A stretch of 64,000 nt of DNA from Rhizobium sp. Root1203 (GCF_001424945.1 NZ_LMCW01000056.1:62001-126000), one strand, 5' to 3'; positions 25,528-35,450 are shown, numbered from the stretch's first letter. Numbers and translations: made by a program. Notes: generated by a model from the letters alone, not told the origin.

Positions 25528-26862
25528 TTAATTGCTCGTGCGACTAGCGGGAGGAGGTATTTGCTCGCGCCGTTCGACGCGAATGACATCGCCGGGAGAG
25601 ACCGGATCATTGTCGCTGACTATCACGCTCTCCACGCTGCCGCCAACGACCCGGTTGATCGTCGTTGAAAAGCTGTAGGTTTCCTTGTCCTCTTCCAACG
25701 CGGTGACTGCCATCGGCGCACGGATCTGCAAATTTCTCAAGAGATCCTTTGCCGTTTCGGTCTTCTCGGCGTTTGACGCAAATCGGTCGCGCAGTTCGGC
25801 GGCTTCTGTCAGCGCGTTGATGCGGTAGCGGTTGCGTACGTCGCCAATATCCTGGTCCACCTTCGCGACATCCTGCTGCGTCTTCAGGATGGCAAGTGAC
25901 ACATCGAGATTGCGGCTTTCCAGTTCGGCGACATTCTGGTTTGCACCGAGCTGCCGCGCTGAAACAGTCAATCCCTGGGTCACCAGCTTGTTGACGGAGC
26001 TGAGATCCTTGTTGGCGAGTTCAATCTGTTTCACGAGCGACGCGGCCTTGGCCTTGAGTGCCTCGATCTGATTTGTCGCCAGCACCCTGGCCTGGTTGAG
26101 AGCTTCGATTTCCGTATTCATGGAGCTCTCGCGAGTCTCGAAAAGCGCCTGCTCGTCCTGCATCATCCGGGTTACCCGAGGCTCGCTCGAATGCTCCAGG
26201 ATATCGGGTGGAAACCGAATTTCCGTAGCATTGTTCAAAATTGCGTCGACACGCGCCTGTCGTGCGACGAGTTCAAGCCGCTCAGCCTCCAGCCCGCGCA
26301 GGTCACCGCGGCTGGACAGGGCGTCACGCTGCAGGCCGATCAGGTTCGGATCGACTGGCCCGATGCCTCCGGCCATGCTGAGCGCCTGGACGACGGTCAA
26401 TCCGGGGCTGAAGCTGTATTTTCCGGGGTTGGTCACCATACCGGCCACAAAAATCGGGCGATAGGAGGCAATCTCCACCGATGCGTTGGGACGCTTCTGC
26501 ATGCCCACCTGGTTCTGGAGCCGCTCACCGATGGAATCGGAAACCTGCTCCAGGGTCTTGCCTGCGGCCGGTATGATTCCGATGATGGGCAGGGACAGGT
26601 TGCCTGCGGCCGAAATGACAAAGTCGCCGGTCAATGGAACCCATTCGAACGCCGTCCCGGTGCTCGGCCGCCACTCGAAGACCCGAATCTTCAGGGTGTC
26701 CTGGGGTCCAAGGATATAATCCTGCGCAATCGCCTGGCACGGACCTGTCATCAGGGCCACGGCCGCCATAGCAACCCCGAGCGCTGCTTTCATATGTTGC
26801 CAGAGGCAAGCCATGGAATGCCCCATAGCAAAGGTGCGCCGACGCAAGACAAGGGATCGCAT
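25528..26862 (-). CDS. Outer-membrane polysaccharide export protein (ExoF/Wza-like)
   Basis: 444 residues. A hydrophobic leader ending near GPCQAIAQ precedes a polysaccharide export (Poly_export) domain, DYILGPQDTLKIRVFEW, and a SLBB-like region (VFVAGMVTNPGKYSF pattern around FVAGMVTNPGKYSF). The second half, about residues 190-380, is a long coiled coil, as in ExoF. No lipobox cysteine follows the leader, so it is probably not lipidated. It should form or contact the export channel for the EPS. The ATG at 26862 has GGGAG 8 bases upstream, favouring it over later methionines. It is downstream of a glycosyltransferase gene on the same strand. Confidence 0.9.
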   Translation of the reverse strand: MRSLVLRRRTFAMGHSMACLWQHMKAALGVAMAAVALMTGPCQAIAQDYILGPQDTLKIRVFEWRPSTGTAFEWVPLTGDFVISAAGNLSLPIIGIIPAAGKTLEQVSDSIGERLQNQVGMQKRPNASVEIASYRPIFVAGMVTNPGKYSFSPGLTVVQALSMAGGIGPVDPNLIGLQRDALSSRGDLRGLEAERLELVARQARVDAILNNATEIRFPPDILEHSSEPRVTRMMQDEQALFETRESSMNTEIEALNQARVLATNQIEALKAKAASLVKQIELANKDLSSVNKLVTQGLTVSARQLGANQNVAELESRNLDVSLAILKTQQDVAKVDQDIGDVRNRYRINALTEAAELRDRFASNAEKTETAKDLLRNLQIRAPMAVTALEEDKETYSFSTTINRVVGGSVESVIVSDNDPVSPGDVIRVERREQIPPPASRTSN

Positions 26863-26917
26863 GCTGTTTCTCCCATCACACGGATTGCAGTGCGCCATCC
26901 GACGATTTTCCAGTTGG

Positions 26918-28024
26918 TTACGCGGGCAAGGCTAGCGCCGTCCCGGTTACCTGCTCGACGTGAGTGCGGAACCGGTCGACAAAGACGTCACGGCGAAACT
27001 CAGCGGCTCGCGAAACCGCATCGGCAGGATTAAAGTCCAGACGCTCCATGCGGTCAACGGCGTCTATTAATTCCTCCGTGGTCTGCGTCTGAAAGAACAC
27101 GCCGGTCTTGTTGGCAACGACGGTCTCGGTTGCTCCGCCGCGCCCGAAGGCGATGACCGGTCGGCCGCTCGCCATTGCCTCGACAGGAACAATCCCGAAG
27201 TCTTCCTCGCCCGGAAAAACCAGTGCCTTGCAGTGTGCGTAGTGATGCTTGAGAACGTCGAATGGCTGCGAGCCCATGATCGTCACGGTGGGGCCGGCGA
27301 TCTTCCTGAGTTGATTGAGCATCTCGCCGCCGCCGATCACGACCAGCTTGGCGTTAAGTCGATTGAACGCTTCTACTGCAAGGTCCGGCCTCTTGTAGCT
27401 GACGAGTTCGCCGGCCATCAGATAGTAGTCGCCGATCTCGGACGCCGGGACCGGGCGAAAGGAGGCTGTATCGACGGGCGGATGGATAACCGCTGCATCT
27501 CGCCGATAGTAGCTCTTTATGCGATGTGCGACCGTCGTCGAGTTTGCGACGAAATCGTCCACTCGGTTGGCCGTCGCCACATCCCAGGTTCGCAGATAGT
27601 GTGCCATCGGGGGCATCATCAGTCGTGTGACGAGCCGGGAACTGTCATAGTACCTGTTATACATGTTCCAGATGTAGCGCATCGGTGAGTGGCAATAGCA
27701 GATGTGCAAGGCCGGCGATGTTGGTATCACGCCCTTGGCCGGTCCGGATTCACTGCTGATGACAAGGTCGTAGGCGCCAAGGTCGATCTGTTCGAGCGCC
27801 ATCGGCATGAGAGGCAGATACCTCTTGTACATCCTGCGGGCATAGGGCAGCGTCTGGATGAACGTCGTGCGGATCGTATGGGCCTTGATGGTCTCGGAAA
27901 TGGCCGCAGGATCGCAGACATGCGTGTAGATATCCGCCGTCGGAAAAATATCACACAGGGCTTCCAGAACCTTCTCGCCCCCGCGCATGCCGACCAGCCA
28001 GTAATGTATGATTGCTACTCGCAC
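26918..28024 (-). CDS. Glycosyltransferase family 4 protein
   Basis: 368 residues. The start MRVAIIHYWLVGMRGGEKVL is typical of family 4 enzymes that act in EPS and lipopolysaccharide synthesis; the C-terminal donor-binding domain has YYLMAGELVSYKRPDLAVEA, ALVFPGEEDFGIVPVEAMAS and RPVIAFGRGGATETV. The EDFGIVPVEAMASG motif carries the donor-binding glutamates. It probably transfers an early sugar to the lipid-linked repeat unit. It is the promoter-proximal gene of the leftward group and is divergent from the ExoY-like gene, which starts the same pathway. Confidence 0.9.
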   Translation of the reverse strand: MRVAIIHYWLVGMRGGEKVLEALCDIFPTADIYTHVCDPAAISETIKAHTIRTTFIQTLPYARRMYKRYLPLMPMALEQIDLGAYDLVISSESGPAKGVIPTSPALHICYCHSPMRYIWNMYNRYYDSSRLVTRLMMPPMAHYLRTWDVATANRVDDFVANSTTVAHRIKSYYRRDAAVIHPPVDTASFRPVPASEIGDYYLMAGELVSYKRPDLAVEAFNRLNAKLVVIGGGEMLNQLRKIAGPTVTIMGSQPFDVLKHHYAHCKALVFPGEEDFGIVPVEAMASGRPVIAFGRGGATETVVANKTGVFFQTQTTEELIDAVDRMERLDFNPADAVSRAAEFRRDVFVDRFRTHVEQVTGTALALPA

Positions 28025-28310
28025 ACAATGCTCCAGGATCGGACATAATCGATATTACTGTAGCGGGTATGGCAGCAAAAATCACATAAGTTTCCATGAT
28101 TTAATAGAAACGCGAGATATTTTTTTTCGCCAAGTTGAGATAATAGCTGCGTTTTACAGTGATGTCTCTCTCATACGTCGCATTGATGTAGTGTGCAGCG
28201 CAATAAACGCATTGTCAAACCGTTTAATACTTGTTAGCTTCCTTGTGCATGCCTGTTCGGCATTTCTCTGTACGTGTAGCAAACCTATCTATTATGTGGG
28301 GAGTACGCAG
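28025..28310. other. Divergent promoter region in the EPS locus
   Basis: About 285 bases between the leftward glycosyltransferase and the rightward ExoY-like gene. It is AT-rich, with a T-run near 28120, and has no credible gene. An open frame continues upstream from the ExoY-like gene, but its start region has no ribosome site. Promoters for both directions are expected here; I could not fix a -10/-35 pair. Confidence 0.5.
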
Positions 28311-29036
28311 ATGAGGGAAATTGATCTCGGTCTTGATTTCGACAGGTTCAATGAGACGCGGCTGCACGCTCGCCTTGCAGCTTCCCGGAACAGTGAAGCG
28401 ATGAGCAAGACTTGGTCCTCCGCCGCCTCGGCGTCTCTTAAGTATGCGATTGATGCGGTACTGGCGGTCGTCGCCCTGCTCGTTCTGTCACCGATGATAC
28501 TGATGCTCACAGCGATGCTGCTGGTATTGCAGGGCCGTCCCATTTTCGTTGCGCATCGGCGCATCGGCAAGAACGGTGCGACGTTCCCCTGTCTGAAGTT
28601 CCGGACGATGGTTCCGAATGCAGACGAGGTACTGGCCAGACATCTCGACGCCAATCCGCGCCAGAAGGAAGAATGGATGGCGACCCGCAAGCTCAAGGAT
28701 GACCCGCGCGTCACGCCATTCGGAGCTTTGCTGCGAAAGAGCAGCATCGATGAAATCCCGCAGCTTGTGAACGTCTTGCGGGGGCAGATGAGCCTGGTCG
28801 GTCCTCGCCCCATTGTGGGCAGCGAGGCCGAACTCTACGGCGCCCATTTTGCCGACTACATCAGGGTTCGTCCGGGCCTTACGGGATTGTGGCAGGTAAG
28901 CGGGCGCAGCGACACGACCTATAGTGAGCGCGTGCAACTCGACGTCCTCTACGTGAGAGAACGCAGCTTTTTTGGCGATCTGGCGATCATGGTGAAGACG
29001 ATCCCCGCGGTTCTGCGCTCGCGAGGCAGTTGTTGA
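28311..29036 (+). CDS. ExoY-like phosphoglycosyltransferase that starts EPS repeat units
   Basis: 241 residues, monotopic bacterial sugar transferase family. One hydrophobic re-entrant helix (AIDAVLAVVALLVLSPMI) is followed by the catalytic region: KFRTMVPNADEVL, LRKSSIDEIPQLVNVLRG, SLVGPRPI and VRPGLTGLWQVSGRS. It moves a sugar phosphate, typically galactose or glucose 1-phosphate, from a nucleotide sugar to undecaprenyl phosphate. Length is close to the family's usual 220-240. The ATG at 28311 has GGGGAG 8 bases upstream; the open frame further upstream is non-coding. This is the first committed step of the locus. Confidence 0.93.
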   Translation: MREIDLGLDFDRFNETRLHARLAASRNSEAMSKTWSSAASASLKYAIDAVLAVVALLVLSPMILMLTAMLLVLQGRPIFVAHRRIGKNGATFPCLKFRTMVPNADEVLARHLDANPRQKEEWMATRKLKDDPRVTPFGALLRKSSIDEIPQLVNVLRGQMSLVGPRPIVGSEAELYGAHFADYIRVRPGLTGLWQVSGRSDTTYSERVQLDVLYVRERSFFGDLAIMVKTIPAVLRSRGSC

Positions 29037-29271
29037 CGATCGCTTGTGCCCATGGTTGCGGCCGCCCATGCCTGAGGCTCCTCCCGGCAACGCGATCCGA
29101 TTGCTCGATCGCGATGCGTCAGGTCGTGTTTGTGTCTGCCTTTCCTTGCGGCCTCCTTCGCGGGGTTTGCGAGAGGGTCTGGTAGGAGTTGGCGGTGCAG
29201 GACGCTTGTGAACGTCATCGATGTGTGGACTTGCGTTTGGCAGGCAAACGCTGCTCCATCGGAGACATGCC

Positions 29272-31305
29272 ATGAGCGCTCTGTTGGCGATCAACGGTCG
29301 TTTCCTGACGCAGCCTGTCACCGGCGTGCAGCGCTACGCTCACAAAGTGGTCTCCGCGCTCGATGGACTTGCATCAGCCGAGGGGACGACCGTGTTCTCG
29401 CCGAAGACCGCGGAAGATGTCGAATTCGCGCGGCTGCACTTCGCCAAGGGCGGATATGCGACGGGTCATGCCTGGGAGCAATTCGAGCTTCCCCGCCTGA
29501 GCCGGGGTCGCCGGCTGCTCAACTTGTGCAACACGGCTCCCGCTTTGGTGCAGGACCAGATCGTGTGCATTCACGATGCCAACATTTTTGCCGCGCCCGG
29601 CAGCTACAGCTACGCTTTCCGGTTCCTTTATCACAGCCTGCAGCCGGTCCTTGCTCGGCGCTCGGCGCGCATAGCGACGGTCTCTCACGCCGCTGCGCGC
29701 CAGATCGCCCGTCATTTGCCGGTGTCGCTAAAAGATATCACCGTCTTGCCGAACGGGCATGAGCATGCCCTCGGTTGGAACCCTTGCCTGGCGAAGGCGG
29801 CGCCGGATCTGCTGGCGTCACGCAACGCGCAACGCCCCTTCGTGCTGGCTCTCGGCTCGCGCGCCCGCCACAAGAATATCTCCCTGGTGATCGATATCGC
29901 CCCCACTCTTCACGAACAGGGCATTGACGTCATCGTCGCCGGCGGCGGCGACGGGATCTTCACCGCGGAAGCGTTGAATGGCCAGCCCAATGTGCACTTC
30001 TGCGGCCGCGTGTCCGACGATGATCTCGCCTATTTGCTGGACCGTGCCCTCTGCCTGGTGTTTCCCTCGCTAACGGAGGGATTTGGACTTCCGATCGTCG
30101 AGGCGATGGCGCGAGGCTGCCCAGTCATTGCGTCAAATTGCGCCAGCATGCCGGAGGTCTGTGGCGACGCGGCTCTGCTGGCGTCGCCATTTGACCGGGC
30201 AGAATGGCTGCGTCACATCGACGCTCTTCGTCGCTCGGCGTCGTTACGCAATGATTTGATCGGCCGGGGACGGGAGCAGGTCCGTCAATTTTCCTGGCAC
30301 AGCACGGCGGCAGGGTATCTCGATCTGCTCGGGCGACCTGGCGCAGATGTCGCGACCTATAGGCCGCCGGCGCCGGCGACGACGCGCATTGCGGTCATAT
30401 TTGCCACCCGCGGAAGGCCGCCTGTGGTTGCGACCACAGTCAGGCACTTTCTTGCGACCCAGACCCTGAAGCCCTCCGCCGTCATCGTATCCTGCGTCGA
30501 TGAAGCCGATGCCGGCGACCTCGTTTCGCATCCCGACGTGACGGTGGTAACCGGTCCTGCCGGGCTTGCAGCGCAGCGAAATACAGGTTTGGACCAACTT
30601 GATCGCGGAACGGAGATCGTGGTTTTCTTCGACGACGATTTTGTGGCCGACAGGAACTGGCTGGCTTCGGCTCAGCGGGTTTTCCGCGACGAGAGCCAGG
30701 TTGTCGGGTTTACGGGTCGCGTTGTTGCCGACGGGATCAAAGGACCGGGGATCGCTTTTGATGAGGCCGTGCGTCTCGTCCAGACGGCCGAGATCCCGCA
30801 ACGGCCCGAATGGACCGAGCCCTACAGTCCGTATGGCTGCAACATGGCCTTCCGCCTGTCAGCCATCGGCGGCGCGAGATTTGACGAACGGCTCGTTCTC
30901 TATGGCTGGCTGGAGGATCGGGACTTCGCGTCTGGGCTTTCAAAGCGTGGTGGCCGGCTGGTGAAGTGGTCGTCCGCCTATGGCGTCCACATGGGCGTGA
31001 AAAGTGGCCGGGTGAGTGGTGAGCGCCTCGGATATTCGCAGATCGTCAATCCGCTCTACATGATGGGTAAAGGGACAATGCCGTTGGCGAAGGTTGTCGA
31101 TCATATCTTCGGCAACGCGGCGAGCAATTTTGGCAGGGCCGTCTGGCCCGAACCCTTCATCGACAGGAAGGGGCGCGCAAAGGGAAATCTGATTGCAATT
31201 GCAGATGTCTTGCGGGGGCGCCTTGAGCCGGAGCGGGCAGCCGGGATTGCGATACGAAACACAGCGAAGAAAGCGGACGGCGGCAGGAGCCACAATGATG
31301 TTTAA
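29272..31305 (+). CDS. Two-domain glycosyltransferase, GT4 fused to GT2
   Basis: 677 residues with two catalytic units. Residues about 1-370 are a GT-B family 4 domain: LAINGRFLTQPVTGVQRYA at the start, LALGSRARHKNISLVID, and FPSLTEGFGLPIVEAMARG. Residues about 375-650 are a GT-A family 2 domain: IAVIFATRGRPPVVATTVR, with a metal-binding EIVVFFDDDFV and the acceptor loop GCNMAFRLSAIGG. A fusion like this can add two successive sugars to the lipid-linked EPS unit. The ATG at 29272 has GGAGA 6 bases upstream. Its last bases overlap the start of the co-polymerase gene. Confidence 0.9.
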   Translation: MSALLAINGRFLTQPVTGVQRYAHKVVSALDGLASAEGTTVFSPKTAEDVEFARLHFAKGGYATGHAWEQFELPRLSRGRRLLNLCNTAPALVQDQIVCIHDANIFAAPGSYSYAFRFLYHSLQPVLARRSARIATVSHAAARQIARHLPVSLKDITVLPNGHEHALGWNPCLAKAAPDLLASRNAQRPFVLALGSRARHKNISLVIDIAPTLHEQGIDVIVAGGGDGIFTAEALNGQPNVHFCGRVSDDDLAYLLDRALCLVFPSLTEGFGLPIVEAMARGCPVIASNCASMPEVCGDAALLASPFDRAEWLRHIDALRRSASLRNDLIGRGREQVRQFSWHSTAAGYLDLLGRPGADVATYRPPAPATTRIAVIFATRGRPPVVATTVRHFLATQTLKPSAVIVSCVDEADAGDLVSHPDVTVVTGPAGLAAQRNTGLDQLDRGTEIVVFFDDDFVADRNWLASAQRVFRDESQVVGFTGRVVADGIKGPGIAFDEAVRLVQTAEIPQRPEWTEPYSPYGCNMAFRLSAIGGARFDERLVLYGWLEDRDFASGLSKRGGRLVKWSSAYGVHMGVKSGRVSGERLGYSQIVNPLYMMGKGTMPLAKVVDHIFGNAASNFGRAVWPEPFIDRKGRAKGNLIAIADVLRGRLEPERAAGIAIRNTAKKADGGRSHNDV

Positions 31306-32956
31306 CAGACCACGTCCCCTCGATGTCACATCACGCCTCTGGCGACTGGACGAGGTGCAGACCGAGGGTGACGGACCGCTGGCGCTGCTTCGTTCCCTGA
31401 TAGCACTTGGTTTTCGACACAAGAACAGCCTCGTCGCCTGCACGCTTGCAGGCCTGGTGATTGCCGGCCTTTACGCGCATTCATTGCCACCGATCTACGG
31501 TTCGACCGCAACGCTTTTGCTGGAGCCGCGCCAGTCCGCTGCCTCCGGCCAGGAATTTGGCTTCCAACAGAGCCTTGACCTCTATCGCGCTGACAGCGAG
31601 TTGCAGACCATCAAGTCGGAGCAGCTGCTCTCGGCGGTCTTCGAAAGTCTGAACCTCAAGGACAACCCGGAACTCGCTCCGCAACGGCCGGGTTGGGTTG
31701 CCAGGATGAAGACGGGCATTCGTTCATTCTTCTCGCTATTTGTCGGATCGGCGGAATCCAACACGGTCGCCCGCCTGCCTGACAATGCGCCGGGCAACCT
31801 TGCCAACGACACGACACGCGCCGCGTTCCTCAATTTTGCCAGGCGCCTCAATGCACGCCGCGTGGGCCAGTCATTTGTCATCGAAGTCGAGTATTCATCC
31901 TCGGACCCTTCGCTGCCTGCCCGCGTCGCCAATGCCGCTGTATCCGGCTACATTTTCCAGGCGGTGGCCTTCAAGGAGCAGACTGCCAGGGCAGGGACCG
32001 AGGCGTTGCAGGGACGCCTGGATTCGCTGGCCACGCAAGTGGAAGCCGCTCGTGCTGCCATGCACAATGGAACGCTGCCGGCTATTCCGACGCCGGACGC
32101 AGATGCTCGTGTCATCGGCGCCGCACTACCCCCTCTTGGCCCGTCGGCGCCGCGCACATCCCTGATAACTGCGCTGGGCGGCATACTGGGGCTAATCGGC
32201 GGCTTTGGACTTATCGTGTTCAATCTCGCGCTCGACCGAAGAATTCGCAATGCCAGGGAACTTGCACGCGATACCGGCATTGTCTGCCTTGGCTCCATTC
32301 CTGACTCGCCGGGTGTCGACGCGGTGCCGCTGCACGTCAACAGCATGCAGGAAAAGAGGTTCGTCGCTGCCATCCACGATCTTCGCACATCCGTGGAAAT
32401 TGCCTGCACCGGCCTGCGCAGCGAACGAAGCATTGCCATCGCCATCGTTTCCTGGTCGCCGAACACGGGCGTTACTACACTCTGCTCGGCGCTTTCTCAG
32501 CTGATTATCAGGGGTGGCGGATATGTGACCCTGTTCCAGACATCGGAAGGGCGCAACCCGGCTGCCACGGAGAGCCGCCCGACCGCGCTGTCGCAATCAC
32601 TGGCTGACGCGGCATTTACCGGCCTGCCACTCGAACAGATCTCCTTCGATCATGTGAACGGTGTCGCCGTCCTTCCCATCCACTCCCGCGACGCAAACGC
32701 AAACCTCTTTGCCGATTTCCGCAATCCGCGTGTCCGGCGAATCCTCGATGCAGCCCGCCTCAAAGGGGACGTACTCCTCGACCTCCCGCCTCTTCATGGT
32801 TCGATGGACGCCCTGGCGCTGGCGGCGTTCGCCGATGCAGTCATCATCGTGGTCCGCGCAGAGGAGACGACAATCGAGGAAGTGGTCGATTCCGCCCAGC
32901 TTCTGCGCCGAGCCGGCGCCAATGTCGTTGGCGCGGTCATCAACAGGGTTGCGTGA
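31295..32956 (+). CDS. Polysaccharide co-polymerase (Wzz/ExoP-like) with degraded kinase domain
   Basis: 553 residues. A first membrane helix near residues 46-62 leads into a periplasmic Wzz domain (YGSTATLLLEPR and following). A second helix near 288-313 is preceded by a proline-rich PPLGPSAP motif. The cytoplasmic part looks like a BY-kinase, but the Walker A site reads SWSPNTGVTT (residues 386-395), with the usual lysine replaced by valine, and Walker A' lacks its aspartate. The protein ends at INRVA without a tyrosine cluster. It should set chain length and link to the exporter, but kinase activity is doubtful. The start at 31295, or the ATG at 31298, overlaps the previous gene. Confidence 0.88.
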   Translation: MMFNRPRPLDVTSRLWRLDEVQTEGDGPLALLRSLIALGFRHKNSLVACTLAGLVIAGLYAHSLPPIYGSTATLLLEPRQSAASGQEFGFQQSLDLYRADSELQTIKSEQLLSAVFESLNLKDNPELAPQRPGWVARMKTGIRSFFSLFVGSAESNTVARLPDNAPGNLANDTTRAAFLNFARRLNARRVGQSFVIEVEYSSSDPSLPARVANAAVSGYIFQAVAFKEQTARAGTEALQGRLDSLATQVEAARAAMHNGTLPAIPTPDADARVIGAALPPLGPSAPRTSLITALGGILGLIGGFGLIVFNLALDRRIRNARELARDTGIVCLGSIPDSPGVDAVPLHVNSMQEKRFVAAIHDLRTSVEIACTGLRSERSIAIAIVSWSPNTGVTTLCSALSQLIIRGGGYVTLFQTSEGRNPAATESRPTALSQSLADAAFTGLPLEQISFDHVNGVAVLPIHSRDANANLFADFRNPRVRRILDAARLKGDVLLDLPPLHGSMDALALAAFADAVIIVVRAEETTIEEVVDSAQLLRRAGANVVGAVINRVA

Positions 32957-33999
32957 TGACCTCACCGAAGCTCCCGCCAGGTCGAGGCGGACCTGTTACA
33001 GAACCACGTTTGACAATCATCATCCCCTGCTGGAACTACGCCGACTACGTGGCATCGGCCATACGAAGTGTGACAGCGCAGGGGCGCCGTGATTGCGAGC
33101 TTATTGTTATCGACGACGGCTCGACCGACTCATCTTGGGAGGTCATCCAGCGCGAGGGAGTGACTGCTTATCGAATAGTCAATTGCGGCCAGCGGGCGGC
33201 CTGTCTCTACGGGCTTGGCAAGGCACGGGCACCGTTTATCCTGTTCCTCGATGCAGATGACGAGCTGGAGCCGGGGTCGCTGGCGACTATCTTGAAGGAG
33301 CTCGACGACCGTGTCGCCAAGCTGCAGTTTCCACTGAGCCGCATCGATTGCAACGGAGAAGTCATCGGTGCGCCGGTTCCCCGACTGGACGCGTTTCGCG
33401 AGCACGGCACACTCGCCCGCCAAGTGCTGGAGACGGGTGTATACATGACGCCGCCTACCTCCGGTAACGTCTTCCGCCGCGATGTCTGCCAGCTCCTCGA
33501 GGAGGCCGAATACGACAAGGCGGTCGACGGCGTTATCCTTTTTGCGGCGCCTTTCTTCGGCGATGTCGTCAGCATGTCGCAAGCGCTCGGCCGTTACCGC
33601 GTCCACGATCGGAATGATTCCGGACTTGGGCGCGCGCCGGATCCCCAGTTACTGCGTCGGGAACTGAGCCGCTTCGTCGCTCGCATCGAACACTTGCGAC
33701 AAGTGCTGGTCCGTTTCGGTAAATCCGAGCACCTCGTGGCAGCTGAAGAGACGTTCTACTATCTGGAGCGTTCTCTCTATCTCGCCATTGCGGAAGGCCG
33801 GCAGGTTCCCGTCGAAACGCTCCTCCGTCTCCTCAGGCGGGTGTGGGCGGGCAACACTTCGGTGGGGACGAGGAGCGCGTTGAGTGGCTTCCTGCTGTTG
33901 TCCGCCGTCCTGCCGAACCGACGCGCGCTCAGGGGGCTTGCATATCGACTGGCGCCCGGCGATCGTTCTGTTGTAGGCCTTTTCCGGGCATTGCTCTAA
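32956..33999 (+). CDS. Glycosyltransferase family 2 protein
   Basis: 347 residues, GT-A fold family 2. The N-terminus LTIIIPCWNYADYVASAIRS, the nucleotide-binding DDGSTDSS and the metal-binding LFLDADDEL are typical of inverting EPS transferases. The C-terminal 100 residues are helical and basic. The ATG at 32956 overlaps the TGA of the co-polymerase gene (ATGA), so the two are coupled. It likely adds a beta-linked sugar to the repeat unit. The convergent flippase gene ends 11 bp away, leaving no room for a long terminator. Confidence 0.9.
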   Translation: MTSPKLPPGRGGPVTEPRLTIIIPCWNYADYVASAIRSVTAQGRRDCELIVIDDGSTDSSWEVIQREGVTAYRIVNCGQRAACLYGLGKARAPFILFLDADDELEPGSLATILKELDDRVAKLQFPLSRIDCNGEVIGAPVPRLDAFREHGTLARQVLETGVYMTPPTSGNVFRRDVCQLLEEAEYDKAVDGVILFAAPFFGDVVSMSQALGRYRVHDRNDSGLGRAPDPQLLRRELSRFVARIEHLRQVLVRFGKSEHLVAAEETFYYLERSLYLAIAEGRQVPVETLLRLLRRVWAGNTSVGTRSALSGFLLLSAVLPNRRALRGLAYRLAPGDRSVVGLFRALL

Positions 34000-34010
34000 G
34001 TCGCAACGCG

Positions 34011-35450
34011 TCAACGGCGATCGACAAGTTCCAGGCGGCCGCGACCCGCGATCAGCCTGATGCCGAGAACGAGCAGCGTTCCCGTATAGGTGGCGGCGCC
34101 GGTCATCGTTACGAATACGAGTTCCAGAATATGGTTCAGATCCTTGGCGGCAAGCGCGTCGCGCAGGAACCACACCGATGTTGCCATCACGCCGCTCGCC
34201 ACAGCAATTTTCCATAGGTTGCTGCACTGCTCACGAATCCCGAGATCCAGCAGTCGACGCACCTCAGCCAGATAGAATATGAACATGAGGGATGAAAGTC
34301 CGACACGGGCAAGGCTCGTGCCCATCACGGAACCCACGTAGAAGCCGATCGGAATCAGCACGACGCGAAAACACAGTTCGGTTGCATTCAGCCGGAATAT
34401 GATGCTGGGCTTGTCAAGGGCGAGACTCACCGAGTAGAGGGTCTGGAAATAGGCGACGGGCGCCACGGAAAGGGCGAGAACACTCAGCAGCGGCGCGGCG
34501 CCTGCCCACTTCGGTCCGAGCAGAAAGTCGGTGACCAAGTCTGCGCTCAGCGATATCCCTATGCAGGCGGGCAGCGAGATGAGCATCGCGAACCGCGCCG
34601 CCTTGAGAAATGCAAGCTTCACGCGCTCGCGGTCCGTGTTGATCTGCGAGAAGGCCGCCATGACCGGCTGCAGAGCCGGGCCAATGATGCTCTGGGTCGG
34701 GATGACCGCGACATCGTTTGCCACCGCATAGCGACCAAGGGTCGGCCGATCGGCCAATGCGCCGACGAGGAAGCGATCGAATTGCCAGTTAAGCGCGGAT
34801 ACGAGCTGCGCGGAGCTGAACCAGCCTATAAAGCGTGCAAAGTCCGACATTCTCGCCAGTGAAAGCGCCGGTCGATAGGGTGCAAGCACGTAGGATACCG
34901 TGGTGGCACCGACCGAAGCGATTGCGTAGTTGACCGCGATTGCCCAGTAGGCGCCGCCGGACAGCACGACGATGGTGGCAACGATGCTGGCGCACAGTTT
35001 TCCCGAGACTTCCAGGATGAACGTCTGCTTGAAGCCAAGCTCGCGTGCGAAGTAGACCATTCCCGGGCTGGCGAAACCTCTGGCGATGGGGCCGAGCACA
35101 AGGACGGCAGTGAGGGGTACGAGCACCGGCTCACGATAGAACAGGGAATACGGCCAGGCGGCCGCCAGGACAATGATCGCCAGCAGACTGCCGCGTATGA
35201 GACCCAGCGTAAAGCCGGTGTCCAGATGACTCTTGTCAACGGAGGGAAGGCGTATAAGCGCCTGCGTCACCGGCACTTCGAGCACAGTGTCGAGGACCGC
35301 GACGAGCGAGGTGGCGAGTGCGGCAAGGCCAAAATCTGCGGGTGTCAGGATTCTGGCGAGAACCAGAAGAGTGCCGAAATCGATGAGACGCCCGACAACA
35401 CGCGAGAATACGAGCCACCCGGCCCCTTGCACAGCCTTAAAAGCCAGCAT
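34011..35450 (-). CDS. Lipid-linked oligosaccharide flippase (Wzx/MOP family)
   Basis: 479 residues with about 12 to 14 membrane segments, of the MOP superfamily that moves undecaprenyl-linked repeat units across the inner membrane. The start MLAFKAVQGAGWLVFSRVVG and RILTPADFGLAALATSLVAV are typical of the Wzx/ExoT-like branch. The ATG at 35450 has GGAG 8 bases upstream; the longer frame to 35555 adds unconserved polar residues. It is the only flippase candidate in the locus and is transcribed opposite to the surrounding genes. Confidence 0.9.
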   Translation of the reverse strand: MLAFKAVQGAGWLVFSRVVGRLIDFGTLLVLARILTPADFGLAALATSLVAVLDTVLEVPVTQALIRLPSVDKSHLDTGFTLGLIRGSLLAIIVLAAAWPYSLFYREPVLVPLTAVLVLGPIARGFASPGMVYFARELGFKQTFILEVSGKLCASIVATIVVLSGGAYWAIAVNYAIASVGATTVSYVLAPYRPALSLARMSDFARFIGWFSSAQLVSALNWQFDRFLVGALADRPTLGRYAVANDVAVIPTQSIIGPALQPVMAAFSQINTDRERVKLAFLKAARFAMLISLPACIGISLSADLVTDFLLGPKWAGAAPLLSVLALSVAPVAYFQTLYSVSLALDKPSIIFRLNATELCFRVVLIPIGFYVGSVMGTSLARVGLSSLMFIFYLAEVRRLLDLGIREQCSNLWKIAVASGVMATSVWFLRDALAAKDLNHILELVFVTMTGAATYTGTLLVLGIRLIAGRGRLELVDRR

